DNA of 64,000 nt from positions 372,001 through 436,000 of the forward strand of contig NZ_LNJP01000003.1 in the NCBI RefSeq assembly GCF_001547525.1, in the 5' to 3' direction. The first letter of the stretch is position 1, and every line of letters starts with the position of its first letter. Source of the DNA: Burkholderia anthina (GTDB lineage: Bacteria; Pseudomonadota; Gammaproteobacteria; Burkholderiales; Burkholderiaceae). Shown piece after piece: positions 30,587-38,522 of this stretch. Under the pieces are notes generated by a model. The model was not told where the DNA came from, made no database searches, and saw only the letters and a program-made list of their open reading frames with translations. The position numbers and the translations under genes were made by a program.

Positions 30587-30976
30587 TCAAAGGCTCGGAC
30601 GAGCGTTCAGGACGCCTATGCTTGCGCCAATGCAAAAAGCAAGCAAGCTCAGTACACAGGTGGCGGTGGCGGTCCTCAAAAACCTAACGTGCTTTCCTTT
30701 CGGTAAACGCTGAAATCCTTCGTTGAACAGCGTGTTCTGTGTCCAGTACGAACAGAAAACCGCAATGCCCGTGAACAGCAGGCCGACGACGAAGCACATC
30801 AAGGAAACCTTCAGTGCACAAAGTGGAATCACTTTCGACAAGCGGTCGAATATCGCGAGCATTCCGGCCGCTGCCCCGCCATTGAGGAGCGCGAGGTATT
30901 TGAACACCTCGACCGAAATTGTGACCATCGATTTATAGGTCTCGATCTGATGGTCTTCGTCAAAAGTATTGCCCAT
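30587..30976 (-). CDS. Small membrane protein of a phage or island, unknown function
   Basis: This 129-residue protein has an N-terminal soluble helix and three likely membrane segments: about 26-45 (YLALLNGGAAAGMLAIF), about 52-75 (CALKVSLMCFVVGLLFTGIAVF), and about 102-122 (TATCVLSLLAFCIGASIGVL). A GGGGAAG ribosome site precedes the ATG. Proteins with this YLALLNGGAAAG block are encoded in Burkholderia prophage-like regions without assigned function. GC is lower than in the core genes. It diverges from the next gene across 29 bp. Confidence 0.7.
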   Translation of the reverse strand: MGNTFDEDHQIETYKSMVTISVEVFKYLALLNGGAAAGMLAIFDRLSKVIPLCALKVSLMCFVVGLLFTGIAVFCSYWTQNTLFNEGFQRLPKGKHVRFLRTATATCVLSLLAFCIGASIGVLNARPSL

Positions 30977-31005
30977 ATCACTTCCCCAGTTCGAGGAATC
31001 GTAGC

Positions 31006-31677
31006 ATGACCGAACACCCCATCCTTTTCAGCGGCCCGATGGTGCGCGCCATCCTCGAAGGCCGGAAGACGCAGACGCGCCGCATCATCAAGCTGCCGCA
31101 CAACAACCCGCTCGGCGCATGGGAACCGACGACCGCCGGCGGCGGCTCCGTGAGGTATGTCGGCGGAACGCCCGCGCCAGAGCTGGCTGCGATCTGGCAC
31201 ACGCGCACCGGTGATTGCTACGTCTGCCCGCATGGCGACGTCGGCAATCGCCTCTGGGTTCGCGAAACGCATGAGGTGCGCCGCATCGGTACCGAAACGT
31301 TCGAGGGTGGCCGGCCGGCGCGCCGTTATGCCGGCATCGCGTATCAAGCCGACGACGGCCGCGCCGAAGTCGACAGCGATCTCAACACGTTCCAGGCGCT
31401 CGACGCCAAGGAATCGCGCGGCTGGATACCGTCCATCCACATGCCGCGCTGGGCGTCGCGCATCACGCTCGAAATCACCGGCGTGCGCGCCGAGCGCCTC
31501 CAGAGCATCACCGAGGCCAACGCAATCGCCGAAGGCATCGACCGGACCGCCGCAGGCTTGTGGAGCACGTACCGTCAGAGCGACGCCGACGGCACGTACT
31601 CGCCGCGCCTTTCATACCAGTTCCTGTGGGACGGCCTCAACGCCGCGCGCGGTCACGGTTGGGATGCAAACCCCTAG
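31006..31677 (+). CDS. Phage-type ASCH/PUA-like protein, C-terminus cut by an amber codon
   Basis: This 223-residue protein resembles a common prophage family beginning PILFSGPMVRAILEGRKTQT. It carries GDVGNRLWVRETHEV, GWIPSIHMPRWASRITLEIT and a C-terminal YQFLWDGLNAARGHGWDANP. In relatives this is normally followed by a Trp and a short WVIEF-like tail. Here the next codon is TAG, and the same frame then reads VWIIQFRRIDG. A Trp TGG to TAG change has therefore removed the last residues. The family is ASCH/PUA-like and may bind nucleic acid; its function is not established. A GAGGAA ribosome site is present. Confidence 0.72.
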   Translation: MTEHPILFSGPMVRAILEGRKTQTRRIIKLPHNNPLGAWEPTTAGGGSVRYVGGTPAPELAAIWHTRTGDCYVCPHGDVGNRLWVRETHEVRRIGTETFEGGRPARRYAGIAYQADDGRAEVDSDLNTFQALDAKESRGWIPSIHMPRWASRITLEITGVRAERLQSITEANAIAEGIDRTAAGLWSTYRQSDADGTYSPRLSYQFLWDGLNAARGHGWDANP

Positions 31678-31705
31678 GTGTGGATCATTCAGTTCCGGAG
31701 GATTG

Positions 31706-32131
31706 ATGGACCTGAAAAGCGGTAAGCGCGTCAGCGCAAAGGAAGCGGCAGCAATTCTAGGCGTGCCGTATCAAAACATCAGTCGAATCGATAGGGCCTG
31801 TACCGTCATTCAGCGGTTCCGGCTAGGCCACAAAACGTACGTGTACGACCTCGGCTTGCTCGCATCGGCAAACCCGAGCCGCCATCCGAACCGCGTTCTA
31901 CTCCGGGATGCGAATGAGCGAAATTCTGCGCGCGGTCCCGACCAAGGACGGGTTCTCTCTCGGCACGACGAAAAACGGTCGACCGCGGCTAATTCCGATT
32001 CATCCGCGGATCGCCGTTATTGCCAGGAGCGTGAAGTTTACCGAGCCGGCGTGGAAGATCAAAGACGAGTGGATCAAGGCTCGACGGAAGTCGGGGCACT
32101 TGGGGGTGCGGTTTCACGACCTCCGCCATAG
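31706..32131 (+). pseudogene. Small HTH/AlpA-like gene fused out of frame into an integrase relic
   Basis: The frame starts well (GGAGG four bases before the ATG). About 60 residues (MDLKSGKRVSAKEAAAILGV, then ISRIDRACTVIQRFRLGHKT) look like an AlpA/excisionase-style winged helix-turn-helix. From about 31885 the DNA encodes integrase in the other frame, and this frame continues only as a meaningless tail to 32131. A deletion has joined the start of one phage gene to the 3' part of another. A short DNA-binding protein could still be produced, but it would carry about 80 foreign residues. Confidence 0.6.
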
Positions 32132-32279
32132 CGCCGCATCGGAAATGATCAACGCCGGAATCGACCTTTACACGGTCGCCGGGGTGCTCGGTCACAAGAC
32201 GACAACGTCGACCAAGCGGTACGCTCACTTGGTGACCGATCGGCTCGCGGAAGCCGTCAAGAAGATCGGGCGATCCTAA
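31884..32279 (+). pseudogene. Tyrosine recombinase (phage/island integrase), C-terminal catalytic fragment
   Basis: The catalytic residues of a tyrosine recombinase are all readable: Arg in FYSGMRMSEIL, Lys in GTTKNGRPRLIPIHP, His-x-x-Arg in FHDLRHSAASEM, His/Lys in VLGHKTTT, and the Tyr nucleophile in KRYAHLVTDRL. The arm-binding and most of the core-binding domain are missing, because a deletion fused the gene to the HTH relic at about 31885. The internal ATG at 31908 could give 123 residues, but these would not be an active integrase. The gene ends 88 bp before the 3' end of tRNA-Sec and points at it, the usual geometry for an element integrated at that tRNA. Confidence 0.85.
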
Positions 32280-32318
32280 CCCGGTTACACGAATCGGGCA
32301 GAAAAACCCACACCGTAG

Positions 32319-32356
32319 GGCGTTTCGAGGCCCCGATTGGGGCGCATCGAAACGCC
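32319..32356. terminator. Stem-loop between integrase and tRNA-Sec
   Basis: GGCGTTTCGA (32319-32328) pairs perfectly with TCGAAACGCC (32347-32356), and an inner GGCCCC/GGGGC stem extends it. On the minus strand it lies just after the tRNA gene and is followed some bases later by GGTTTTTC, so it may end the tRNA-Sec transcript. Confidence 0.55.
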
Positions 32357-32367
32357 TGAAACCCTTG

Positions 32368-32463
32368 TGGCGGAAGGCAGCAGGAGTCGAACCTACCCAG
32401 GAGCGTCTGACGCCCCTAACCGGATTTGAAGCCCGGCCGTACCACCGGATACGAATGCCTTCC
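32368..32463 (-). tRNA. selC: tRNA-Sec (anticodon TCA)
   Basis: A 96-base gene with the selenocysteine-tRNA layout: an 8-bp acceptor stem (GGAAGGCA with TGCCTTCC), anticodon loop CTTCAAA giving anticodon TCA, a long extra arm (GGGGCGTCAGACGCTCC) and T-loop GGTTCGACTCC. The gene encodes its own GCCA end (complement at 32368-32371). It lies just upstream of selB-selA on the other side of a 32-bp gap and serves the Sec codon in fdnG. Its 3' half is the probable attachment site of the neighbouring integrase relic. Confidence 0.95.
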
Positions 32464-32495
32464 GCGGGAAAAAGAAACCGAAGAACAACGAGCGC

Positions 32496-34421
32496 CTACG
32501 CCTGTATACCCACCCAACCGCTGTCAGGCCGCAGGTAGTGAAGATCGCGGTGGAAGCGAGTATACCCAACCCGGTCGAAGAACTCGAGAATCTGGATCGC
32601 GCGCTTGCGACCGAGCCCCGTCGCGTCGCGAAACGTCGCGGCATCGAGCCCGCCGCCGCGCGACGGTGCGAGATGCGCGACCAGCGCCGCCAGTTCGCGC
32701 GCGACGTCCGCATGATAGAACAGGTCGCGCACGACCTGGTGCACGTCGCCGCGCCGCGCGAGCTTGCGCAGCAGCGTGCGCACCGCGTCCTCGGCCGCGC
32801 CAGTATCGCGGGCCAGGTCGCGCACCCACGGCGGATCGAAGCGCCCCGCGTGAATCAACGGCAGCAGTTGCCGCGCGAGCGCTTCCTCGCGCGGCTCGAG
32901 GCTTACCGAATGCGACGGCAGATGCAGCCACGGCCCGCTGCGCGCGACTTCGCCGCCCGCCACCAGCGCATCGACGAGCGCGCGCCACAGCACATCGCCG
33001 GCGAGCGGCGCAGCCATCCGCCGCAGGCGTGCGGCGTCGAGCCCCTGTTCGTCGGGCATGCGTTCGTGATACACGCGCAGCGTATCGATCGCCCGCGTCT
33101 GCAACGCACGCCAGTGCGCATGGGAAATCACCGCGCCTTCGTTCGACGCGGCATCGCGTTGCCCGATCGCCAACGCATCGCCAGGCAACGCCAGCACATT
33201 CGGCGCAAACCCCGTCAGATGCGTGAGCGTCGCACGCGCGATGCCGAGCGGCGCCTGCGCGAGCAGCGCATCGAGGCGCCCTTCGTCGAGCCACGCCGCG
33301 AGCGCATCGAGCCACGCGCGGCGCGCGGGCGTGCGGCGCTTGCGTGCCGGCCCGAACGGATCGAGCACCCGGCCGCCGCCGACGGTGCGCGTCGCCTGCG
33401 GATTGCGAACGATGAAGCGGTCGCCCGGCAGCGCGAACACCGGCTCGTCGAATACCAGTTGCACGCGCATCCGCTGGCCGGCCGCGAGCGTGTCGCCGTC
33501 GAGCAGCGCGACATGGGCCACGCGATGCAGCGTGCCGAGATGCACGTGCAGCGGCGCCCAGTGGGTCAGCGTCAGCCCGGCGTCCGCGAGCAGCGTCAGC
33601 TCGACGTCCAGACGCGGCGACGTCGCGACGAGCCGCGCATCGGCGACGGTGTCGCCACGCTCGACGTCAGCCTTGTCGACGCCGGCCAGATTCAGCGCAC
33701 AACGCTCACCCGCGCGGCCGGCCTCGACCGGCCGGTTCTGCGCATGAATGCTGCGCACGCGGGCCGCGCCGCCCGTGCGCAAGATCGCGAGCATGTCGCC
33801 CGTCGCGACGCGGCCCGCGAATGCGGTACCCGTCACGACGGTACCCTGCCCGGCGAGCGTAAATACGCGATCGACCGCGAGCCGGAACAGCCCGTCGTCG
33901 CGACGCGCGCGCCACGCGATCGCCGCGTCGGCCAGGTGCTGCTTCAACGCGGCGACGCCCGGATCGTCGGCAACGGTCGCACGCGTTTCGAAAATCGGCA
34001 TGCCGGCCAATGTCGAATCGTGCAGCCACGCGGCGATCTCGTCGCGCACTTCGGCGACGCGCGCGGCATCGACGCGATCGCATTTCGTCAGCGCGACGGC
34101 GCCGTGCGCGACGCCGAGCAGTTGCAGGATCGCGAGATGCTCGCGCGTCTGCGGCATCACGCCGTCGTCGGCGGCAATCACGATGAGCGCGAAGTCGATG
34201 CCGCACGCGCCGGCCGCCATCGTATGAATCAGCTTCTCGTGGCCCGGCACGTCGATCAGCCCGAGCACGTCGCCGTTGTCGAGCGGCGTATACGCGTAAC
34301 CGAGTTCGATCGAGATGCCGCGCGCCTTCTCTTCCTTCAGGCGATCGGTGTCGACGCCCGTCAGCGCACGCACGAGCGTGGTCTTGCCGTGGTCGATGTG
34401 CCCCGCGGTCCCGACGATCAT
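32496..34421 (-). CDS. selB: Selenocysteine-specific elongation factor SelB
   Basis: This 641-residue GTPase delivers Sec-tRNA to UGA codons that carry a SECIS hairpin. GTP-binding motifs are [20 protein letters not shown] (G1), ISIELGYAY (G2), DVPGHEKL (G3) and TKCD (G4). EF-Tu-like beta-barrel domains follow. The C-terminal 250 residues are winged helices that bind the SECIS RNA ([39 protein letters not shown]). The ATG at 34419-34421 overlaps the selA stop by 4 bp (ATGA), so the two are coupled. Confidence 0.96.
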   Translation of the reverse strand: MIVGTAGHIDHGKTTLVRALTGVDTDRLKEEKARGISIELGYAYTPLDNGDVLGLIDVPGHEKLIHTMAAGACGIDFALIVIAADDGVMPQTREHLAILQLLGVAHGAVALTKCDRVDAARVAEVRDEIAAWLHDSTLAGMPIFETRATVADDPGVAALKQHLADAAIAWRARRDDGLFRLAVDRVFTLAGQGTVVTGTAFAGRVATGDMLAILRTGGAARVRSIHAQNRPVEAGRAGERCALNLAGVDKADVERGDTVADARLVATSPRLDVELTLLADAGLTLTHWAPLHVHLGTLHRVAHVALLDGDTLAAGQRMRVQLVFDEPVFALPGDRFIVRNPQATRTVGGGRVLDPFGPARKRRTPARRAWLDALAAWLDEGRLDALLAQAPLGIARATLTHLTGFAPNVLALPGDALAIGQRDAASNEGAVISHAHWRALQTRAIDTLRVYHERMPDEQGLDAARLRRMAAPLAGDVLWRALVDALVAGGEVARSGPWLHLPSHSVSLEPREEALARQLLPLIHAGRFDPPWVRDLARDTGAAEDAVRTLLRKLARRGDVHQVVRDLFYHADVARELAALVAHLAPSRGGGLDAATFRDATGLGRKRAIQILEFFDRVGYTRFHRDLHYLRPDSGWVGIQA

Positions 34422-35857
34422 GCGGCGGGCCCCGCGAGCGGCGCGCATTGCGCGACGAACGCCGCTTCGTCGGCCGCTTCGAGGCAGCGCAGGTCGAGCC
34501 GTAGCGCGTTGTCGGCGATGCGGCCGATCACCGGGCGCGGCCATTCGCGCAGCCGTTTCTCGAGCTGCGCGAGCGCGCGGCCGCTGCGCTTGCCGTCCGA
34601 CGAGCGCACCACGAGCCCGGCGCTCGGCAACTGGTCGACCGGCAGCGCGCCGCTGCCGATCTGGCTGAACATCGGTTCGACCGTCACGTCGAAACCGCTG
34701 CCGAACGCAGCCTGCAGCGCCGGCCGCACGCGCTCGGCCGCCTCGGCGATGTCGCGCTGCGGGCGCGTCAGCAGGCGCAGCGTCGTGAGCCGGTCACGCA
34801 GGAATTCGGGCGACTGATACAGGCGCAGCACCGGTTCGAGCGCCGCGAGCGTCAGCTTGCCGACGCGCAACGCGCGCTTGAGCGGATGCTTCTTGATCTT
34901 CGCGATGAGCGCACGATCGCCGACGATCAGGCCCGCCTGCGGCCCGCCGAGCAGCTTGTCGCCGCTGAACGTGACAACGTTCGCACCGGCGGCGACGGTT
35001 TCCTGCACGGTCGTCTCGTGCGGCAGCCCCCATTGCGTCAGATCGGCCAGCGTGCCGCTGCCGAGATCGACGGCGACCGGCACGCCGCGCTCGCGCGCGA
35101 GCGGTGCGAGTTCGGCGAGCGTCGCCTCCTTCGTGAAGCCGCTGATCGCGTAGTTGCTGCAGTGCACCTTCATCAGCAGCGCGGTACGCGGGCCGATCGC
35201 GTCCGCGTAGTCGCGCAGATGCGTGCGGTTGGTCGTGCCGACCTCGCGCAGCTTCGCGCCGGCACGGCTCATGATGTCGGGAATGCGGAACGCCCCGCCG
35301 ATCTCGACCAGCTCGCCGCGCGACACGACCACTTCCCGTTTCGTCGCGAGCGCCGACAGCGTCAGCAGCACGGCCGCCGCATTGTTGTTGACGACGGTCG
35401 CGGCTTCCGCGCCCGTCAGTTCGCACAGCAAAGTGTCGATCAGCTCGTCGCGATCGCCGCGGCGGCCGGTGGCGAGATCGAATTCGAGGTTGACGGGCCG
35501 CGTGAGCGCGTCGACCACCGCACGCACCGCGTCATCGGGCAGCAGCGCGCGCCCGAGGTTCGTGTGCAGCACGGTGCCGGTCAGGTTGAACACGGTGCGC
35601 ACGGCGCCTGCGTTCTGCGCGGCCAACGTGCGCGAGACGGCAGCGGCGATGCGTAGCTCGTCGAGCGGCTCGGCCGCCGCGGGATCGTGCTGCGCGGCCG
35701 TGCGCCAGCGTTCCAGTTCGGCGCGCACGGCGTTCAGTACGCGCGTGCGTCCATGGTCGGCGACGAGCGGTTGCAGCGGCGCCGACGACAGCACGCGCTC
35801 GACCGACGGCACACGCGCCAGCACGGCATTCAGTTCATTCACACCCGGTTCGGTCAC
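34418..35857 (-). CDS. selA: L-seryl-tRNA(Sec) selenium transferase SelA
   Basis: This 479-residue PLP enzyme converts seryl-tRNA(Sec) to selenocysteinyl-tRNA(Sec) using selenophosphate. Family blocks include [20 protein letters not shown] near residue 85, [17 protein letters not shown], and the PLP-lysine segment [20 protein letters not shown]. The C-terminal domain has [16 protein letters not shown]. Length agrees with the E. coli enzyme (about 460). It is the first of the selA-selB pair and ends in a 4-bp overlap with selB. selD, which would supply selenophosphate, is not in the window. Confidence 0.97.
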   Translation of the reverse strand: MTEPGVNELNAVLARVPSVERVLSSAPLQPLVADHGRTRVLNAVRAELERWRTAAQHDPAAAEPLDELRIAAAVSRTLAAQNAGAVRTVFNLTGTVLHTNLGRALLPDDAVRAVVDALTRPVNLEFDLATGRRGDRDELIDTLLCELTGAEAATVVNNNAAAVLLTLSALATKREVVVSRGELVEIGGAFRIPDIMSRAGAKLREVGTTNRTHLRDYADAIGPRTALLMKVHCSNYAISGFTKEATLAELAPLARERGVPVAVDLGSGTLADLTQWGLPHETTVQETVAAGANVVTFSGDKLLGGPQAGLIVGDRALIAKIKKHPLKRALRVGKLTLAALEPVLRLYQSPEFLRDRLTTLRLLTRPQRDIAEAAERVRPALQAAFGSGFDVTVEPMFSQIGSGALPVDQLPSAGLVVRSSDGKRSGRALAQLEKRLREWPRPVIGRIADNALRLDLRCLEAADEAAFVAQCAPLAGPAA

Positions 35858-35931
35858 GTCGTTGTCGCTCCAGTCTCATGCTTCGCAGTCGGCCGGGGCC
35901 GACGCTCGCGCACCGCCCCGGCCCCGTGCCG

Positions 35932-36867
35932 TCAATCCGCTTCCCGCGACACGTCGGGCCACAGCAGCGGGTTCGGCGAACTGCGCTGGTAGCCGGCTTC
36001 GTTCATCAGCAGGTCGAGCGTGAGACTCGCGAGATCGTCCGCCAGCGGCTCGAACTCGTAGTCCTTCTCCTGATAGCCGATCTTGCGATAGGTCTTGCAT
36101 TCGTCGCACGATTCGGCCTTGATGGCTTCGCTGCCGCCTTCGATCCCGTGATACGCGATGCCCTTCGTCGAATCGCAGTGCGAGCATTTGGTGCGCACCA
36201 TGTGCCACTCGGTCGTGCACAGCCCGCACTGCAGGAAACGGTAGCCCTGATACTGGCCGCCCACCCGCACGACGCTCGCGACCGGATGGGTGCCGCACAC
36301 CGGGCACAGCCCAGGCTGGTCGAGATACGGCACGTCGGCCGGCGTCACGCGGCTCGCGAGGTCCGTCCACGCGACCTGCAGCGCGGCCATCAGGAACGGC
36401 GCGGTGGCCGGGTCGACCTCGGCGAAGCGCAGCGCGAGGATCGCATCGGCCTGCGCGTCGAGTTCGGCGGGCGCCATCAGGCGCAGCCGGTCGAGCAGCT
36501 TCGCGAGCGGCGGATTGACGAGCCCGGCGCCTTCGACGCGATCGAGCAGTTCATACAGCACGGCGCGCCAGCGCGCATCGCGCTCGCCGTCGAGCGCCGG
36601 CACGAGCGGCATCGAATGTTCCTGCGCGCGCGCGATCGCTTCCTTCGACGGCAGCGGCAGCGCCAGCGTCTGCAGCGTCGCGTGCTGCGCGTCGGCGACG
36701 GTGGCCATCAGCCGCAGGTAGCCGCTGATCGGGTTCAGGTCGGCAAGCTTGCGCAGCCGCGCGGCGCGCGCCGCGAATGCGGTCGCGCGCTCCGGCAGGC
36801 GAAAGCGCGGAATGGCCGAATGATCGAGCGCCGAGATCTCGGTCGGTTCGAGAATGCGTTGTGTCAC
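35932..36867 (-). CDS. fdhE: Formate dehydrogenase accessory protein FdhE
   Basis: This 311-residue cytoplasmic rubredoxin-like iron protein is needed to activate the selenium formate dehydrogenases. I start it at the GTG at 36865-36867 (VTQRILEPTEIS), which has GGAAGA upstream; the longer frame would run through the terminator below. Four CxxC pairs are present: CPVCGTHP, LQCGLCTTEW, KCSHCDSTK and SCDECKTY. It follows fdnI and is separated from it by a stem-loop with a T-run, so its expression may be lower than that of fdnGHI. selA begins 74 bp further on. Confidence 0.94.
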   Translation of the reverse strand: MTQRILEPTEISALDHSAIPRFRLPERATAFAARAARLRKLADLNPISGYLRLMATVADAQHATLQTLALPLPSKEAIARAQEHSMPLVPALDGERDARWRAVLYELLDRVEGAGLVNPPLAKLLDRLRLMAPAELDAQADAILALRFAEVDPATAPFLMAALQVAWTDLASRVTPADVPYLDQPGLCPVCGTHPVASVVRVGGQYQGYRFLQCGLCTTEWHMVRTKCSHCDSTKGIAYHGIEGGSEAIKAESCDECKTYRKIGYQEKDYEFEPLADDLASLTLDLLMNEAGYQRSSPNPLLWPDVSREAD

Positions 36868-36880
36868 GACAATATCTTCC

Positions 36881-36910
36881 AAAAAAACAAGCGCCGACAG
36901 GTCGGCGCTT
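36881..36910 (-). terminator. Terminator or attenuator between fdnI and fdhE
   Basis: AAGCGCCGAC (36889-36898) and GTCGGCGCTT (36901-36910) form a perfect 10-bp inverted repeat. On the minus strand it is followed by GTTTTTTT. It sits 14 bp upstream of the fdhE start, so it probably limits read-through from the fdn structural genes. Confidence 0.85.
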
Positions 36911-36974
36911 CGGGCGGTTCCGACGGCTGACGGGGCGGCCCGCCGCAATCGGCGTGCCGCCCCGCTCCGCTGCG

Positions 36975-37601
36975 CTACTTCACGCTTTCACGGAACCACT
37001 TCGGGTGATGCTTGCGGGCCCAGCCCAGCGTGACGGTGCCGCGCACCATCGCGCCGATCGAACCCTTCACCCACAACGCCGCGTAAATGTGCACGATGAT
37101 GCTCGCGATCAGCACGAAGGCCGCCACGGCATGCACGACAGCGGCCGCGCGGATCACCCCGATCGGGAAGTAGAACGAGAAATAGCGCCGCCAGATCACG
37201 ATTCCCGACAGCAGGAGCAGCAGCAGGCACGCCACCAGCGTGAAGAATAGCAGCTTCTGCCCGGCGTTATAGCGCCCGACCGGCGGCAGCTTGTCTTCCT
37301 GGTTGGTCAGCACGTCGCCGATCTGCTTCAGCCACTGCCGGTCGTCCGCGTCGAGCGCATTGTGGTGCCAGAAGCGCACCACGAGAATCGCGAACGACAC
37401 GAACATCACGAGGCCGACGAACGGATGCAGGATCCGCGTCCACTGGCCGCCGCCGAACAGCGCGGTCAGCCAGAACATCGACGGATGGAACAGCGCGAGC
37501 CCGGACAGCGCGAGCAGCACGAACGTGATCGCGGTGATCCAGTGGTTCGTGCGCTCGTTCGGCGTGTAGCGGACGATCAGGTTGGGGTCGTCGTGGCTCA
37601 T
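36975..37601 (-). CDS. fdnI: Formate dehydrogenase-N gamma subunit, cytochrome b556
   Basis: This 208-residue integral membrane cytochrome b passes electrons from the FdnH iron-sulfur subunit to quinone. Four helices can be drawn: about 20-40 ([18 protein letters not shown]), about 53-75 ([19 protein letters not shown]), about 112-134 ([20 protein letters not shown]), and about 150-172 ([21 protein letters not shown]). Conserved His residues in H(W)[11 protein letters not shown] and [20 protein letters not shown] are candidate haem b ligands. The start overlaps the fdnH stop by 4 bp (ATGA). Confidence 0.95.
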   Translation of the reverse strand: MSHDDPNLIVRYTPNERTNHWITAITFVLLALSGLALFHPSMFWLTALFGGGQWTRILHPFVGLVMFVSFAILVVRFWHHNALDADDRQWLKQIGDVLTNQEDKLPPVGRYNAGQKLLFFTLVACLLLLLLSGIVIWRRYFSFYFPIGVIRAAAVVHAVAAFVLIASIIVHIYAALWVKGSIGAMVRGTVTLGWARKHHPKWFRESVK

Positions 37602-38512
37602 TTCGCGTCCTCCTTGATGCGTCGCGCCTCGTCCCGGGCGGCGGCTTCTTCGTCGTCGGTGACCTCGTTCGGACCGACCCGCGTGTAGTGGAAGAACCCG
37701 GCCAGCGCGGTCAGCGCGAGGCCCGCGACCGCGAGCGGTTTCGCGATGCCCTTCCACAGCTTCACCATCGGGCTGATCGACGGATTGTCGGGCAGCCCGT
37801 GGTACAGCGACGGTTTATCGGCGTGATGCAGCACGTACATCACGTGCGTGCCGCCGACGCCCTGCGGGTCGTACAGCCCCGCATGCTCGAAGCCGCGCTC
37901 CTTCAGGTCCTCGATCCGCTCGGCCGCGTGCTGCTTCATGTCCTCCTTGGTGCCGAACACGATCGCGCCCGTCGGGCAGGTCTTCACGCAGGCCGGTTCC
38001 TGGCCGACCGCGACGCGGTCGGAACAGAGCGTGCACTTGTATGCGCGATGATCCTTCTTCGAGATCCGCGGCACGTTGAACGGGCAGCCGGTCACGCAGT
38101 AGCCGCAACCGATGCAGTTCTCCTCGTGGAAATCGACGATCCCGTTGTTGTACTGCACGATCGCACCCGGCGACGGACACGCCTTCAGGCAGCCCGGATC
38201 CTCGCAGTGCATGCAGCCGTCCTTGCGGATCAGCCACTCGAGGTCGCCCGCCGGGTTCTCGTATTCGGAGAACCGCATGACCGTCCACGAATGCTCGCTC
38301 AGGTCGGCCGGGTTGTCGTACACGCCGACGTTGGTGCCGACCTCGTCGCGCAGGTCGTTCCACTCCATGCATGCCGTCTGACATGCCTTGCAGCCGATGC
38401 ACTTCGATACGTCGATCAGCTTCGCGACGCTGCCGGTCACCGGTTCGCGCACCGTGGGCGGTGGCGTCGTGGTGGCCGAGACGCGCTTGATATCCAGCGA
38501 TTGCAATGCCAT
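37598..38512 (-). CDS. fdnH: Formate dehydrogenase-N beta subunit, four [4Fe-4S] clusters
   Basis: This 304-residue electron-transfer subunit has four ferredoxin-type cysteine clusters: [45 protein letters not shown] and [22 protein letters not shown] single C-terminal membrane anchor follows (about 255-275, [18 protein letters not shown]), placing it on the periplasmic face next to FdnI. It lies 10 bp after fdnG and overlaps fdnI by 4 bp. Confidence 0.96.
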   Translation of the reverse strand: MALQSLDIKRVSATTTPPPTVREPVTGSVAKLIDVSKCIGCKACQTACMEWNDLRDEVGTNVGVYDNPADLSEHSWTVMRFSEYENPAGDLEWLIRKDGCMHCEDPGCLKACPSPGAIVQYNNGIVDFHEENCIGCGYCVTGCPFNVPRISKKDHRAYKCTLCSDRVAVGQEPACVKTCPTGAIVFGTKEDMKQHAAERIEDLKERGFEHAGLYDPQGVGGTHVMYVLHHADKPSLYHGLPDNPSISPMVKLWKGIAKPLAVAGLALTALAGFFHYTRVGPNEVTDDEEAAARDEARRIKEDAK

Positions 38513-38522
38513 CTCTTTCCCC

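Noticed and set aside
1..32368. Second copy of the tRNA-Sec 3' end as the far attachment site of the island
   Set aside because: I found no repeat of the tRNA 3' sequence in the left part while reading; it may lie outside the window or have been lost.
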